DNA from: Lepiota brunneoincarnata
Lineage: Eukaryota; Basidiomycota; Agaricomycetes; Agaricales; Agaricaceae
DNA length: 64,000 nucleotides
Direction of reading: 5' to 3'
NCBI GenBank assembly: GCA_023014365.1
Contig: JAEBUN010000002.1
Span: 3,893,614-3,957,613, forward strand
Both the position numbers and the translations under genes were made by a program. Below are positions 1-10,819 of the stretch, one piece after another (position 1 is the first letter of the stretch; each line of letters begins with the position of its first letter). The notes below the pieces were generated by a model. That model did not search any database and was not told the DNA's origin. It was given only the letters and a program-made list of their open reading frames with translations.

Positions 1-64
1 AAGGCATCCTGATAACTTGTAAGATACACCAACCCCTTGCACCTTTCACGCGATTCTAATCTGG

Positions 65-370
65 ATGTTCTCCTCGCGTTACAGTTGCCGGACCACAATG
101 CCGACTACCTCCCTCCCATTCCAGTACAATGTTACACTGTGCTCGACGGCTACCTGGTATCATGTCGCGTCTTTGACGAGCCAGGACAACAAGTCCAAAT
201 TTACTGACTACTTGCCCGATCTTGGCGCAACGCAGTATGGTGACTGGTACGATATGCCATCGAAAGGCGCAATGGGCGATGCTATCAAGAGGACGCAAGA
301 TACGGGAGGCGTCAGTTACGGTCTCACCGCTGACTGGTAAGTCATAGGAAACTACGTGCCAACCATAACC
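65..370 (+). other. possible coding fragment at the window edge
   Basis: An open stretch of about 91 codons ends at a TGG-TAA that overlaps a good splice donor (GTAAGT near 339). A possible acceptor lies near 382. The translated text, with phrases such as YGDWYDMPSKGAM and TGGVSYGLTADW, looks protein-like rather than random, but I do not recognise a family. It could be the 3' part of a gene that begins upstream of the window, or a relic. No matching sequence was seen in the second copy of the neighbouring duplication. Confidence 0.25.
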
Positions 371-449
371 TGACGCATTGTAGATGAACTTAAAGGAGCT
401 GCAATCAAGCCATGGAAATTTGAGATCCGACGTATTGTAGAAATATAAA

Positions 450-1390
450 GAGAGAAATATGAAATCATATGTGAACCCGAATATCCAGTCGCTTGTGATT
501 TCTGATAGCCTCATAAGTCTTTCCGGAACTTGACATAATTGCAGTATCACTCGAGTGCATTCTGTTTCGTGGGATCTGGTTTAGACCCGCATTCTCCGAG
601 GAAGTCTGGGCTTGCTTCGAGTCTACCACCATTGCTTCCCTATCATCTATCAAACGACTCGGAGTTACACGGTGCAAAGGAGCTCCAAGATGTGATGAAT
701 ATGAGTTGTCTCTGTCCCCAGTTGGACGAAGTGAGGGTCTTGGGTACGTATTGGAACTCAGCATCAAGATAGGACTGCTCTTTGCAACCACCACCACCAC
801 CGCCATCATTACGCAAACTGGACCTCTAATGGGACGCGGTTTGTATCGCGGCTCATTGGTTAATGAAACATAATGTGTACATCACGTCAGTGGCCATCCG
901 CAATATATGTTCGCATTTGAACTCTCGAGTAGAGGGTTCTTGGAGATCTTCGGACCCACGCTGGAGGAGTTCGATTTATTATTCGATGATCGTCTGCCCA
1001 GCAACCTTTCTGGATATGAAACAGGTAAGCCCCTTGTTGTATTGCATCCCAAAACAGATCTGGCACCATTGTAGACACTCCGCCCGGGGAATCATCTACC
1101 TGCCCATTGGTACTCTACGACTCACTCGAGCGTGTCAGGGTCGCCGCTGGGCTGCGCTTCATTATCAACTTAGTCTATGATCGCTTCCGAAGGAGCCGAG
1201 GCAATCACGGCGACTTCGCAGCCTCCTCACGACAAGGTATTGGAATAAGACCATGAGCGACTCCACGAGTTTGACGAGAAAAGCCTTTGCCGTAGATGTA
1301 TTCTGCCTTATCCACTCATGCTGGTACCCTGCGCCCGCATCCGCCGGTTGAAACCAGGCCAGGCAATCCCATGGGCCGAGTCCTTGGATC
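450..1390 (+). pseudogene. decayed copy of the F-box/LRR-like gene
   Basis: Nucleotides 541-760 align by eye with 3203-3400 of the intact F-box-like gene downstream. Shared blocks include the stretch around GCAGTATCACTCGAG, the ACCGCCAT/CCACCATTGCT segment and the MSCLCPxL coding block near 700. Reading frames are broken repeatedly and no long open frame survives. The 5' third of the gene is missing or unrecognisable before about 450. This is the upstream unit of a tandem duplication whose right end also carries a relic of the ADE2 5' end. It is non-functional as a protein gene. Confidence 0.6.
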
Positions 1391-2330
1391 ATGAAAAAAA
1401 TACATGTTATTTCATTAATGCGCGCGACCCTCGCGGAAACATGGTGTCATGGACTCAACTGTAGCGTGCAGCACAAGACAGATGCCCATATATAACTCAT
1501 CCTATGACCAGGTGAAGTGTTCCAGTGCTAACCATAAGTTGACCAATTAACGGATTGCTCCATCCAGAGTAACGCTTCCAGATGTCCGGTGAGGTTCGAC
1601 AGCGTGCGCCCTACGAAGGGTGGTAGCTGAGCATTCGGACAGTCCGAGGTAGCGGACTTTTCCCTCTCTGTTAATTATATGAGTCATGAAGTATTTATTG
1701 TGCATAAAACGAGCAGGCAGGCAAACCTATTTCACAAGCTCTGCCATTGCGCCGACGGTTTTCTGTCGGTTGAGTAAGAGGATACGCGTATGACCAAGGA
1801 TCTGAAAGTACATCCCTCAATAGGGATTGTCTGGTCTATACGCTATCCCTTGCCAGTAAGAAACTAGTGTGGAAAATCAAATTTCACGTACATGGAGGTA
1901 ACAGAGATCAATTGTCTCAACTCCCAGTCGTTGCAGCGAGTTATGGAAAGCGGGTCTGATGTATTCCTGGACTCCTATTGAATGAACCGGTAGACATCAC
2001 GACACCCAAATTGGTCGCCGGGGGGTCTTGTCGCGTTTCCCTGTGCGTTTGGGCCTCAGTTTTTCAGGGAGTCGGAGAGGCGTGCATAAGTGTACAGGCC
2101 ATTTGCCAGGCAATTCCTCAGAGTCTCCGTATGCATCAGATGAGTCCCAGTTGGTCCAGCCGCCTTCAAAAGTAGCATATAAAACTATGGTGTGATCCAA
2201 GTGTTAAGTGACGGGTGGGTCTTGCTCGGACACGACCTTGGACCTTGGGGTTGTGGTGGGGGAACCTTAACCCTGGGCTAGGGTCTTGTGACCAAAAACA
2301 AATAACACGATGTCTGATTATCAGCAACCG
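1391..2330. repeat. upstream copy of the F-box to ADE2 spacer
   Basis: From about 1780 the sequence matches 4255 onwards with scattered substitutions and small indels (for example the shared block around GTATGACCAAGGATCTGAAAG). It continues through the promoter-like region just before the ADE2 start. The offset between copies is about 2.46-2.48 kb here, against about 2.66 kb inside the F-box part, so insertions and deletions have accumulated. No separate gene is visible in it. Confidence 0.6.
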
Positions 2331-2490
2331 CCATGTCTAGCCAGGTCGTTGGGATACTCGGTGCGTGTAAGTAGCATCCAACTGCAGGGCATCGCGCTCT
2401 CTGATGGCCAGCTCTCCAGGATCTTGTTATTAACCCCTAGGCGTCGTACCCACCATTTTCACGCAGCAGGAGGCCAAGCAGCACCTGTCT
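2331..2490 (+). pseudogene. ADE2: relic of ADE2 exon 1 and intron 1
   Basis: An ATG near 2331 opens the text MSSQVVGILG followed by a GTGCGT donor. This exactly parallels exon 1 of the complete ADE2 gene at 4798 ([10 protein letters not shown]). The following intron sequence is also matched up to the acceptor region near 2470. After that the similarity fades within about 20 bases, so the glycine-rich GGGQLGRM continuation is not preserved. The start here reads closer to what fungal ADE2 proteins usually begin with than the start of the complete copy does. Confidence 0.6.
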
Positions 2491-2867
2491 CATTTCCCTG
2501 TCACGTTGTCACATTTACTCATTTAGATTTCGCTTTTTGAAATATTCATAGCGCTCTCCACTCACGCACAAAAATCATAGAACAACATATGTTATGTGGT
2601 ATATATCCTAGAACATCTAGTTATCACGTTTTTAGGGAGTTTATCCAATTTAGTCCTCTGACGGCAGGGAAACCCTTACGGGTCTCGTTCAACTTATTAG
2701 TGACAATAATGCCCGGAGCTGGGCCTACGTAATAAGGTCTGATAGGGTGTATAGGGGTTCTAGTAGAGGTTCACGTGCTACAAAACGTACGGTATATCAA
2801 CTGACAACGTTGGCACCGCAGGACCGTAGCCTTCAAGCACCCGTTTCAACACACCCAGTCAATCCTG
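2491..2867. other. short spacer, no gene seen
   Basis: Between the ADE2 5' relic and the intact F-box-like gene I see only AT-rich sequence with stop codons in every frame. The breakpoint of the tandem duplication should lie at its left end, close to 2490. Confidence 0.4.
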
Positions 2868-4060
2868 ATGATTCCAACCACACTCCCCCACGAAGTCGAG
2901 GACCTTATGATAAAAGCCTTGCCATCCGACTCCGAGTTGAGGAAAACATTGTTGAATTGTGCCCTTGTCTGTAGAGCATGGGTTGCGGTCAGCAGACGAC
3001 AACTCTCTTCCCTCTGTTATCCCGGCGGAAGAATAATCCTAAAGCCGCGTCACAGCGAAATCATCATCCTCCTTGCTATTTTCCAATCTCATTTTTGCAC
3101 ACTCAAATCTGATTTCATCAAGGTCCTCGTGCTGAACGCGATAGAAGAAGAAATACCGGATTGGCTTTCGGTTCTCGACACATTTCCAAAACTTGACACG
3201 ATTGCAGTGTCGCTCGAGGGCGTTGAATTTCGTGACAGGGGACGATTCGCCCTGCCTAAAGAGTTCCGGACCCGCTTCGAGTTTACCGCCATCGCTGCTC
3301 TATCATCCGTTAAACGACTTGTGTTCGACGGGATTAATCGCAATTTGGTGATATGGATGAGTTGTCTCTGTCCTGCGCTGGAGGAAATGACGGTTCATGG
3401 AATACTATGGGATTATGGACAAGCAGAGTCCCACTCTTCGCACCCACCACCAGCATCATTATGCCACCTGGACATTGACAAGAACACTATTCCTGTCTTG
3501 AATACTTGGTTGACGCACCGTGACAGGTTAAGCATCACATCGGTGGGTTTCTTGCTTGACCTAGGGGACACCCTAGAGGAACTGGAATTATCCCATATAT
3601 GGGATGATGGTAGATACAATATAGGTGGATGCAAGTCGCTCGCCATAATTTTGTTGCATTCTGAAACACGCCTGACATCCTAATAGACTGGTTTTCACCC
3701 TGGAATACTACGTATCCATTGATGTTCAAGAAGTTCCTCAAGCGCGTCAGAGTCGTTGGTGGACTACACTTGATTGTCACCTTTCTATGCGACCGCCTAT
3801 TCAGAGACCCGCAACTTGTCCCTAAGCTCGAAGCGCTTGAGATAGAAGTACTGTCATGGCAAGATGAACTGGTCAATTTGAAAGCGCCCCTCGACGAATA
3901 CATCCTTTCACGCCCCTCACTGCGTCGAGTCATGGTCTCCAAATCCCCTGAATTGATGTGGGAAGGATGGGAAGAAACGGAAAGGTATTTTCGGGAGTTG
4001 CTTCCAGGATGCGATAGTGAGGGTATACTCTCCTTTGCTCGCGATGGGGAGCAAGCTTGA
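2868..4060 (+). CDS. F-box/leucine-rich-repeat-like protein
   Basis: Two exons (2868-3624 and 3687-4060, intron of 62 nt, GT-AG) give a continuous protein of about 376 residues. The N-terminus TLPHEVEDLMIKAL followed by LLNCALVCRAWVAVSRRQL fits an F-box: a short helix with LP, then the xCxLVCRxW signature. The rest has LRR-like spacing of L and I (FPKLDTIAVSL, VKRLVFDGI, CPALEEMTVHG, TLEELEL). Such proteins normally act as substrate adaptors in SCF ubiquitin ligases and are greatly expanded in mushroom-forming fungi. This assignment rests on motif reading, not on a named orthologue. The gene is intact, with a degenerate tandem copy upstream at 450-1390. Confidence 0.7.
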
Positions 4061-4797
4061 TCAGTGTGACAACTGGGCTAGATGTTTAACGTTTAGGAGC
4101 GATACGTAGCACAGTAATCAACACATAACGAAGTTTATTTGTCGACGACTCCACCCCTGTCCGAGGGAGGATGGCACTCTGAAGCCAAGTCGGGTTATCA
4201 TTACTATGATGATAATCCCGCACCAACGCCGACAGCCTTCTGTTAGATTATTATGAAGATACGTGTATGACCAAGGATCTGAAAGTACATGCCTCGATAG
4301 GAATTGTCTGATTCATGCGCTATTCCTTACCATTAAGAAACCAGTGTGGAAAACCAATCCTTCACGTACGTGGAGGTAATAGGACTGGAAAGCGAGTTTG
4401 GTGTATTCCGGACTCCTACCGAATGAGCCGGTAGACATCACGACACCAAACTTGGTTGCCAAGAAGGTCTTGTCGCGTTTCCCTGTGTATTTGACCCTAT
4501 GTTTTGTTCAGGAAATCAGAGAGGCGTGCATAAGTATACAATTTTATATATACGTGCCATTCGCCAAGCAATTCCTAAGAGTCTCCGTATCCATCAGACG
4601 AATCCCAGTCGGTACAACCGGCTTCAAAAGCAGTTTCTAAAAACTATGATGTGATCCAAGTGTTAAGTGATGGGTGAGTCTTGTTCGGACACAACCTTGA
4701 GCATGGGTGGGTTGCGATAAGAAAACCTTAACCTTAGGCTAGGGTCTCGTGACCATAATCAAATAATCAAATAACGCGATGTCTGATAGCAGCCGCC
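4061..4797. repeat. downstream copy of the F-box to ADE2 spacer
   Basis: Second copy of the repeated spacer (matches 1780-2330). It leads into the ADE2 start and therefore should hold the ADE2 promoter. The shared CCTTAACCxTxGGCTAGGGTCT block lies about 60 bases before the ATG in both copies. No further gene was seen. Confidence 0.55.
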
Positions 4798-6758
4798 ATG
4801 TTGAGCCTGGTCGTTGGGATACTCGGTGCGCGTAAGTAGCATCCAACTACAGGATATCGCGTTCTGATGGTCAGCTCTCCAGCATCTTGTTGTTAACCTC
4901 TAAACATCTTACCCACCATTTGCATGCAGGGGGCGGCCAACTCGGCCGCATGCTCGCGGCATCGGCGTCGCTTTTGAATGTCAAAGTCGTCATCCTCGAC
5001 TCTGGAGAGCATACACCCGCAAAGCAGATCACGGCACCTTTAGCGCCACATTTGTCCCATGTCGATGGATCCTTCGCAGATCCAAACAAAATCCTTGAGC
5101 TGGCATCCAAAGTAAATATATTGACCGTGGAAATCGAGCATGTCGATGCCGATGCCCTGGAGGAACTCCAGGAAATTACCTGATGCTTATCGTCAACCCC
5201 AGCCCTTCCACCATCAAAATTATCCAGGACAAGTTCAGACAGAAGGAGCATTTGTCTGTTCATGGGTCTCCAGTCTCCAAATACATGAGCGTTGAAAACA
5301 CCCCCGATTCAATCCGTGCTGCCGCTCAGAAGCTTGGACTGCCGCTGATGCTCAAAAGTCGTACACTGGCCTACGATGGTCGAGGGAACTACGTTGTACG
5401 GAACCTGTTACAGGTGGAAGACGCTATTGCTTCCCTTGGAGGACGACCTCTCTATGCCGAAAAATGGGTGCCGTTTATCAAGGAGATTGCGGTGATGGTT
5501 GTGCGTACGACGGGTGGAGATGTTGTTTCTTACCCTGTGGTCGAGACTGTCCATAATGACAACATCTGTCATCTCGTGTTTGCACCATTGAGAAGCCGTT
5601 GTCCGGGTTTGGAGTCTCGGGTACGAAAGGTTGCAGAGGAAGCAATTAGGTCTCTACCAGGAGTCGGTATTTTTGGCGTCGAGATGTTCCTTATGGAGAG
5701 TGGTGAGTGTCCCTCCTCTCCGTCCTGTAGTCCATCGAATGATACTTGACCCACAGGGGATATCTATATTAATGAGATCGCCCCACGTCCACACAACTCT
5801 GGTCACTATACAATTGAGGCTTGCGAGACCTCGCAGTACGAGAACCACCTCCGCGCAATTCTCTCCCTCCCTTTGGGTTCCACGGCACTCAAGGTTCCGG
5901 CTACAGTCATGCTCAATCTCATTGGGTATTCCTCGTCCATGAAAGAGATCGAAGACACTGTCCAAGTGGCTCTAACTATCCCAGGCGCCACCGTTCATCT
6001 CTACGGCAAGGCGGAATGTCGCAGAGGTCGCAAGATGGGCCATATCACCATCGTCGCCGAATCAGACGCTCAGCTCCGATCCCGTCTACGGCCTCTCCTC
6101 CAGTCCTCTCCCCTCATCCACACCCGAAGAAGTCGAAACATATGCTCCCGCCGCCCAGACCCCCGGTTCAGGCTTCCCAAGTCGGAATCCCCTCGTCGGC
6201 ATTATCATGGGTTCAGATTCGGATCTGCCCGTCATGCTACCAGGCCGCACGGATCCTCGATCGATTTGAAATTCCTTACGAGCTCACTATTGTTTCTGCC
6301 CATCGGACACCTGATCGTCTGATCGAGTATTCGCGGTCCGCCGCGACGAGGGGTTTGCGTATTATTGTTGCCGGAGCTGGCGGAGCGGCTACATCTCCCC
6401 GGTATGGTGGCTGCTATGACTCCATTGCCTGTGATTGGTGTTCCTGTCAAGGGGAGTACTTTAGGATGGTGTGGATTCGTTGCATAGTATCGTTCAGATG
6501 CCGGTATGTGGATATGGTATTTGCTGTATGAGATAGAGAAACTGACCCCGGATGATTTGGTTTGGTTTATAGCGAGGGATTCCTGTTGCGACGGTTGCGA
6601 TTAATAATGGAGTCAATGCGGGTTTGTTGGCGGTGAGGATGTTGTCGGTGGGGATACCTGCGTTGGTTGGGGCTATGGATAAGTATATGAAGTCGATGGA
6701 GAAGGAGGTGCTTAGCAAGGTTGAGAAATTGGAAAAAGTGGGATGGGAGAATTATTAA
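4798..6758 (+). CDS. ADE2: phosphoribosylaminoimidazole carboxylase (frame broken as assembled)
   Basis: This enzyme carboxylates AIR in cytosolic purine synthesis. Exon 1 (4798-4825, reading to ILG) joins across a 104-nt intron to GGGQLGRM at 4930. The N-terminal ATP-grasp half has [49 protein letters not shown] and [18 protein letters not shown]. The C-terminal AIR-carboxylase half has [32 protein letters not shown] and AINNGVNAG, ending VGWENY at 6758. Introns at about 5702-5757 and 6504-6572 are clean. The frame breaks by one base near 5175, 6110, 6243, 6390 and 6466. Four of these look like single extra bases, and conserved residues resume directly afterwards. It is either an uncorrected assembly or a recent pseudogene. 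The exon order and full length match the family. Confidence 0.92.
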
Positions 6759-9152
6759 AAAGAGCAATAAATTAATGTGTATTTCAGACATCAACTAAAT
6801 AGAAGGGGACGAGACTGTATTGACACTTTGCACCGGTATCATCCCTCAGCGTTAATCACATGAAGGATGGGATAATTTCAAATTGCTGGTGGGGAGGGGG
6901 AAAAGGACAGAACGATGCGACGGCCCGGGGGTTGTGGCCTCGTGGAATCGAAGCCGTGATGGCTATCCGCAAGGCTGGTATCTCGTGTAAGTAGACCGTT
7001 CGGGTGAAATATGTCATTGCGGAGAAATTCAATCATAGATCGTGGATGGGTGCGACACAGTGCGGGGGAACGTGGGGAAGTTGTGGGGTCATTATTGGTC
7101 GTATTCTTGGGGTTCTGTGTGGTTGATTTGGGTATGGGTGATTCTTGGTCTATGTGTATGAGGACCAGTAGAAACGAATTACTTATGAGTAACTCTTACT
7201 GCGGGCCCGTGGGACAATGCTATTGCGAGGGCGGTGTTCGCGGCTTTTGACGTGAGATTTGTTAATGGAAAATTCGGCAGCACGAGTTTTGTTAGTGTCT
7301 CAAGAGCGTTGATGAGGTCCGTAGTATTGTCCAGGTGTTCAGTAAGTAGCGGGATGTACGGGGTCGGTGTTTTCCGATACATAGCACTGGACAGAGGGCA
7401 CCCCGTTAGTACTAAACGGGATGTGCGACGAAACCAGGGCAGAAAGAGCCCAAAAGTTCGCTCTTCGGTATCTCCCATGTATTGCCTGATGCTGTTGGTG
7501 CCTAATAAGATGTGCACCGTGAGCGGATTGGCTACCTGGGTTTTTCTAGCTATAATAGTAGATCACGATAGAATTTCATCTCGTGGGAAATTCGTTTAGA
7601 TTCAGTCTCACTGGCTGTATGTACAAGGTGGTCGTTAGAGTGTTGATACCCACGATTGCGCTGACCCCACGGTTGGCGACAGCATGCCGTACAACCACCG
7701 GAGAACGACTTCAATTTCAACAAACGAGGGAAATATCCTCCAAATCACTTGTGCCAGCAGCAGTTTTGTTTCAATGAAAACTCTCCTGCCACCCTGGGGG
7801 CCCTTATTCAAGCAATACCATTTTTTAGTTGGAAACCTCGGAAAGTTGGTCGTGCCACTCGAGTCAGTGTTCAAGTCCCCGGCAAGAGGTGCACTGGGGA
7901 ATATGTGGAGCTTATTTCCAATAATTCTCCGAGATATTGGTGTGTGTGTGAGTGCGCGTAGGAACCAAGAAGATCCTCTCAACTACTGGTGTGGATATCA
8001 TATCGACGCTCATAGCCATTAGGTGTGTTGTTCAGCAATACTCCTAATTTGTCCTTGGTTACTACTCCTACGGGCCCATAAGGGCCGCCCTACGGGTTTC
8101 GAGTATCGGTCAAAAGAGCTGAAGGGTATTGCTTGGGGTGGGAGTTATTTTTGTATATAGATCAACAAGGCAATCAACAAAGACAAACAGCGCGAGTTAG
8201 ATCCGTCCAGATGATCCTGCCGCTCTTTCAAGACCATGACTGTGCTGGAATATCCTCGGCCGATGCTGGCCAGACGACATGCTCTTGGAGATCCCTACTA
8301 GGCGCCACTCTCCACTGGCTGAAGGTTGCGCAATTGTAAAGTTCTGTCGCGAAAAGTTGCTTCATTTCACCGAGAAACAGCGACGCCTGACCATGCATCT
8401 ATTGGATCGCCCACTTTCCCGGACTGCTGGGCGGGTAACCGGAATACTGGAGGATGACCACGGCCCGCGTTTCAACCTAATCTTGGCTGGCGATCAGCGC
8501 TTTTTGGAACGTCGCAGTTTGATGAACATGACAAGGATATACACAGGGCTATCCTGCCGCGGATTCTAGTCACGTACCCCCAACATATGACGGATCAGGT
8601 TCTACGTGACTGACAACTGGCTTTGTTCTATTCGCCCTATCCGAGGTGACGAAGAGGGTTATTCTTGGGTGCGGTTTCCCTCTGGATCCTGGCCTTTATG
8701 CACTAGACGAGCAGGGCGCTCCCTCGAGGCACTGACGATTATGAAGAAAATAGAATGATTTTCCTACACCCCCTACGGCAGTCGCGAGCATCGGCTTCTG
8801 TCAGAAGCTTAATTTCTCCGTAGTTCCCCAGCGGCGGAGAGGAACCGATTCACATGACGGAATTATGCTGGGAATACCTGCCACACTTCGGGCAGCAACT
8901 ATTCTAACTAATGACCCTCTTAGATGGCCCTACTTTGTCCATGCGCAGGACGTTGCTGTTGATGTCGTGCGTCGAGGAGGACCGTGTAGGTCCGGACGGA
9001 CCGCTTGGTTATTTCGAGCAGGGGGTTGACCTCATCCCGGCTGCAGGAGCGTAAGGTGAGAAGCTGTCAGTGAGAAGGTTGCTGTGAAATGAGCTGACCG
9101 AAGGTTACCCGTGCTATTTGTTTGGATGTTTTTACAGTGGTATGTAGACAGG
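6759..9152. other. 2.4-kb region without a recognised gene
   Basis: Several open stretches of 60-120 codons occur on both strands, none with a recognisable domain. The best protein-like text is on the minus strand at 7179-7517 (INALETLTKLVLPNFPLTNL and TSKAANTALAIALSHGP) and on the plus strand at 8279-8569 (CREKLLHFTEKQRRLTMHLL and FNLILAGDQRFLERRSLMN). Neither has clear splice partners. They may be relics of genes or chance frames. Confidence 0.4.
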
Positions 9153-9160
9153 TATAAAAG
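9153..9160 (+). promoter_or_regulatory. TATA box of the pectate lyase gene
   Basis: TATAAAAG stands about 75 bases before the ATG at 9231, a usual fungal distance once a short 5' leader is allowed. A T-rich stretch follows near 9200. Confidence 0.65.
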
Positions 9161-9230
9161 GGGGCGGCTGTAGGTGGGATTGAAGCAGAACTCGGTCGTT
9201 TTTTTTCGAGCTTCACTTCATCTCTAAATC

Positions 9231-10491
9231 ATGAGGTTCCTCGCATCTGTCATCGCTTTTGCCGCTATCCAGGTCGCTTCGGTAAATGCATTTCATTGAT
9301 GCCTTCAATTGAGGGTGTTGCTAACGACCCTTGGCGGGCAGGCTGGCCTACTCCCGCGTCAGTCTACCGGTGATCGTGCCACCGTCGGTTACGCTACTCT
9401 CAACGGAGGGTGTGTATCGTCTCATTGCTCAACGGCTACATTCTTAACAACCTATTAGTACCACCGGTGGCTCTGGTGGTACCACGACCACTGTGACCAC
9501 TCTCGCTGCACTCACCAGCGCCGTCACCGGCGATGCTAAGAAGATTGTTCTCATCTCCGGTATTTTTGATCTCTATCAACCGGGGAAATGCTCTTGCTCA
9601 AGAATGGATTAGGTGTGATCACAGGAAGTGCCGTTGTCAGGGTCGGCTCTAATACCTCAGTCATTGGGAGGCGCGGCTCTGGTAAGCTCGGATCTCGGTA
9701 CCTGAGATCGGGGTTGACAGGTATTCTTAGCGCTCAATGGTATTGGTCTCCGTGTCCTTGAGGAAAGCAATGTCATTATCCGGAACGTCAAGATTTCCAA
9801 AGTCCTTGCCGACGTTGGCGATGCTGTTGGTATCCAATCCGCTCACCAAGTTTGGATCGACCACCTCGACCTCTCCAGCGACAGGGATCATGACAAGGAC
9901 TTGTACGTGTTACTAGTATCCAATTTCTTCGCCTCATCCTGATTTTATTGTTCCAGCTACGATGGCCTCCTTGATATTACCCATGGCTGCACAGGCGTTA
10001 CCGTTACTAACTCCAAGCTCTACACTCACTGGAAGGGTTCCCTCGTGGGACACTCCGACAGCAATGGTGGTGAAGGACACTCCCATGACTGTCACGTATG
10101 CCAACAACTTCTGGTTCAACCTTAACTCTCGTACACCTTCCTTCCGCTTCGGTCACGGCCACATCTTTAACAACGTTTTCGATTCCAACAACGATGGTAT
10201 CAACACTCGTGATGGTGCTCAGCTCCTTGTGGAGAACAACGTCTGGACTGGTATGTGTTTCGGTGGTTGGTGATTGGCGTATGAACTAAGCTCTCCGTTA
10301 TAGGAACTGACAAACCTCTCTACTCCACTGATGGTGGCTTTGCCGTTGCTCGCGGCAACGACTTTGGTGGTGCCGCCAACGCTGCGCCCGTTGGAAACTT
10401 CAACACTGCTCCATACTCCTACAGTCTCCTCCCGACTTCTAGTGTTCGTTCCACTGTCGTGGCCAACGCTGGCCAGACCTTGAACTTCTAA
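9231..10491 (+). CDS. secreted pectate lyase, PL1 family
   Basis: Cleaves polygalacturonate by beta-elimination, acting on plant cell walls outside the hypha. Seven exons (9231-9281, 9342-9409, 9459-9559, 9613-9681, 9731-9902, 9957-10250, 10304-10491) have short GT-AG introns and total about 313 residues. The signal peptide is MRFLASVIAFAAIQVASA. PL1 features in order are RVGSNTSVIG, NVIIRNVKISKV, QVWIDHLDLSSDRDHDKDFY (acidic Ca-binding strip), LDITHGCTGVTVTNS, WKGSLVGHSDSN, SRTPSFRFGHGH (the catalytic Arg region) and FNNVFDSNNDGINTR. One extra base near 10074 (GAAGGAC for an expected GAGGAC) shifts the frame. The exon sum is 943 nt, one more than a multiple of three, which agrees. Otherwise complete. 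Confidence 0.9.
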
Positions 10492-10819
10492 ACTTACGCG
10501 AGCTGTTCTAAAATTCATGTAGATAGTCAAGGACTCCCGCGAATCAGAAAAAAAATTGTTTTATTTTTTTATTTTAACGCGCGTCTATGAGTCACAAGCA
10601 AATTGAAATGGCGTGGGAGTAAGAGAAGACATGTGTTTTCTTGGTATACTTAGGGGTACCTGTCTTCTAACCATGGAGCTACTCCTGGCCGTCTCTTCAC
10701 CTCAATTGCTCGCGACACTTTGATACCAGAAAACAAGCGACCAACCCGTCTATGATCTTAATCTAACCTGAATCCTCCGTGCTGCGAACAGGACACTGTT
10801 ACTGATAACTGGGGCGATA
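10492..10819. other. intergenic, pectate lyase to hydrolase
   Basis: T/A-rich 3' flank of the pectate lyase (poly-A and poly-T runs near 10547-10576, probably around the polyadenylation site), then the hydrolase promoter. No gene seen. Confidence 0.5.
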
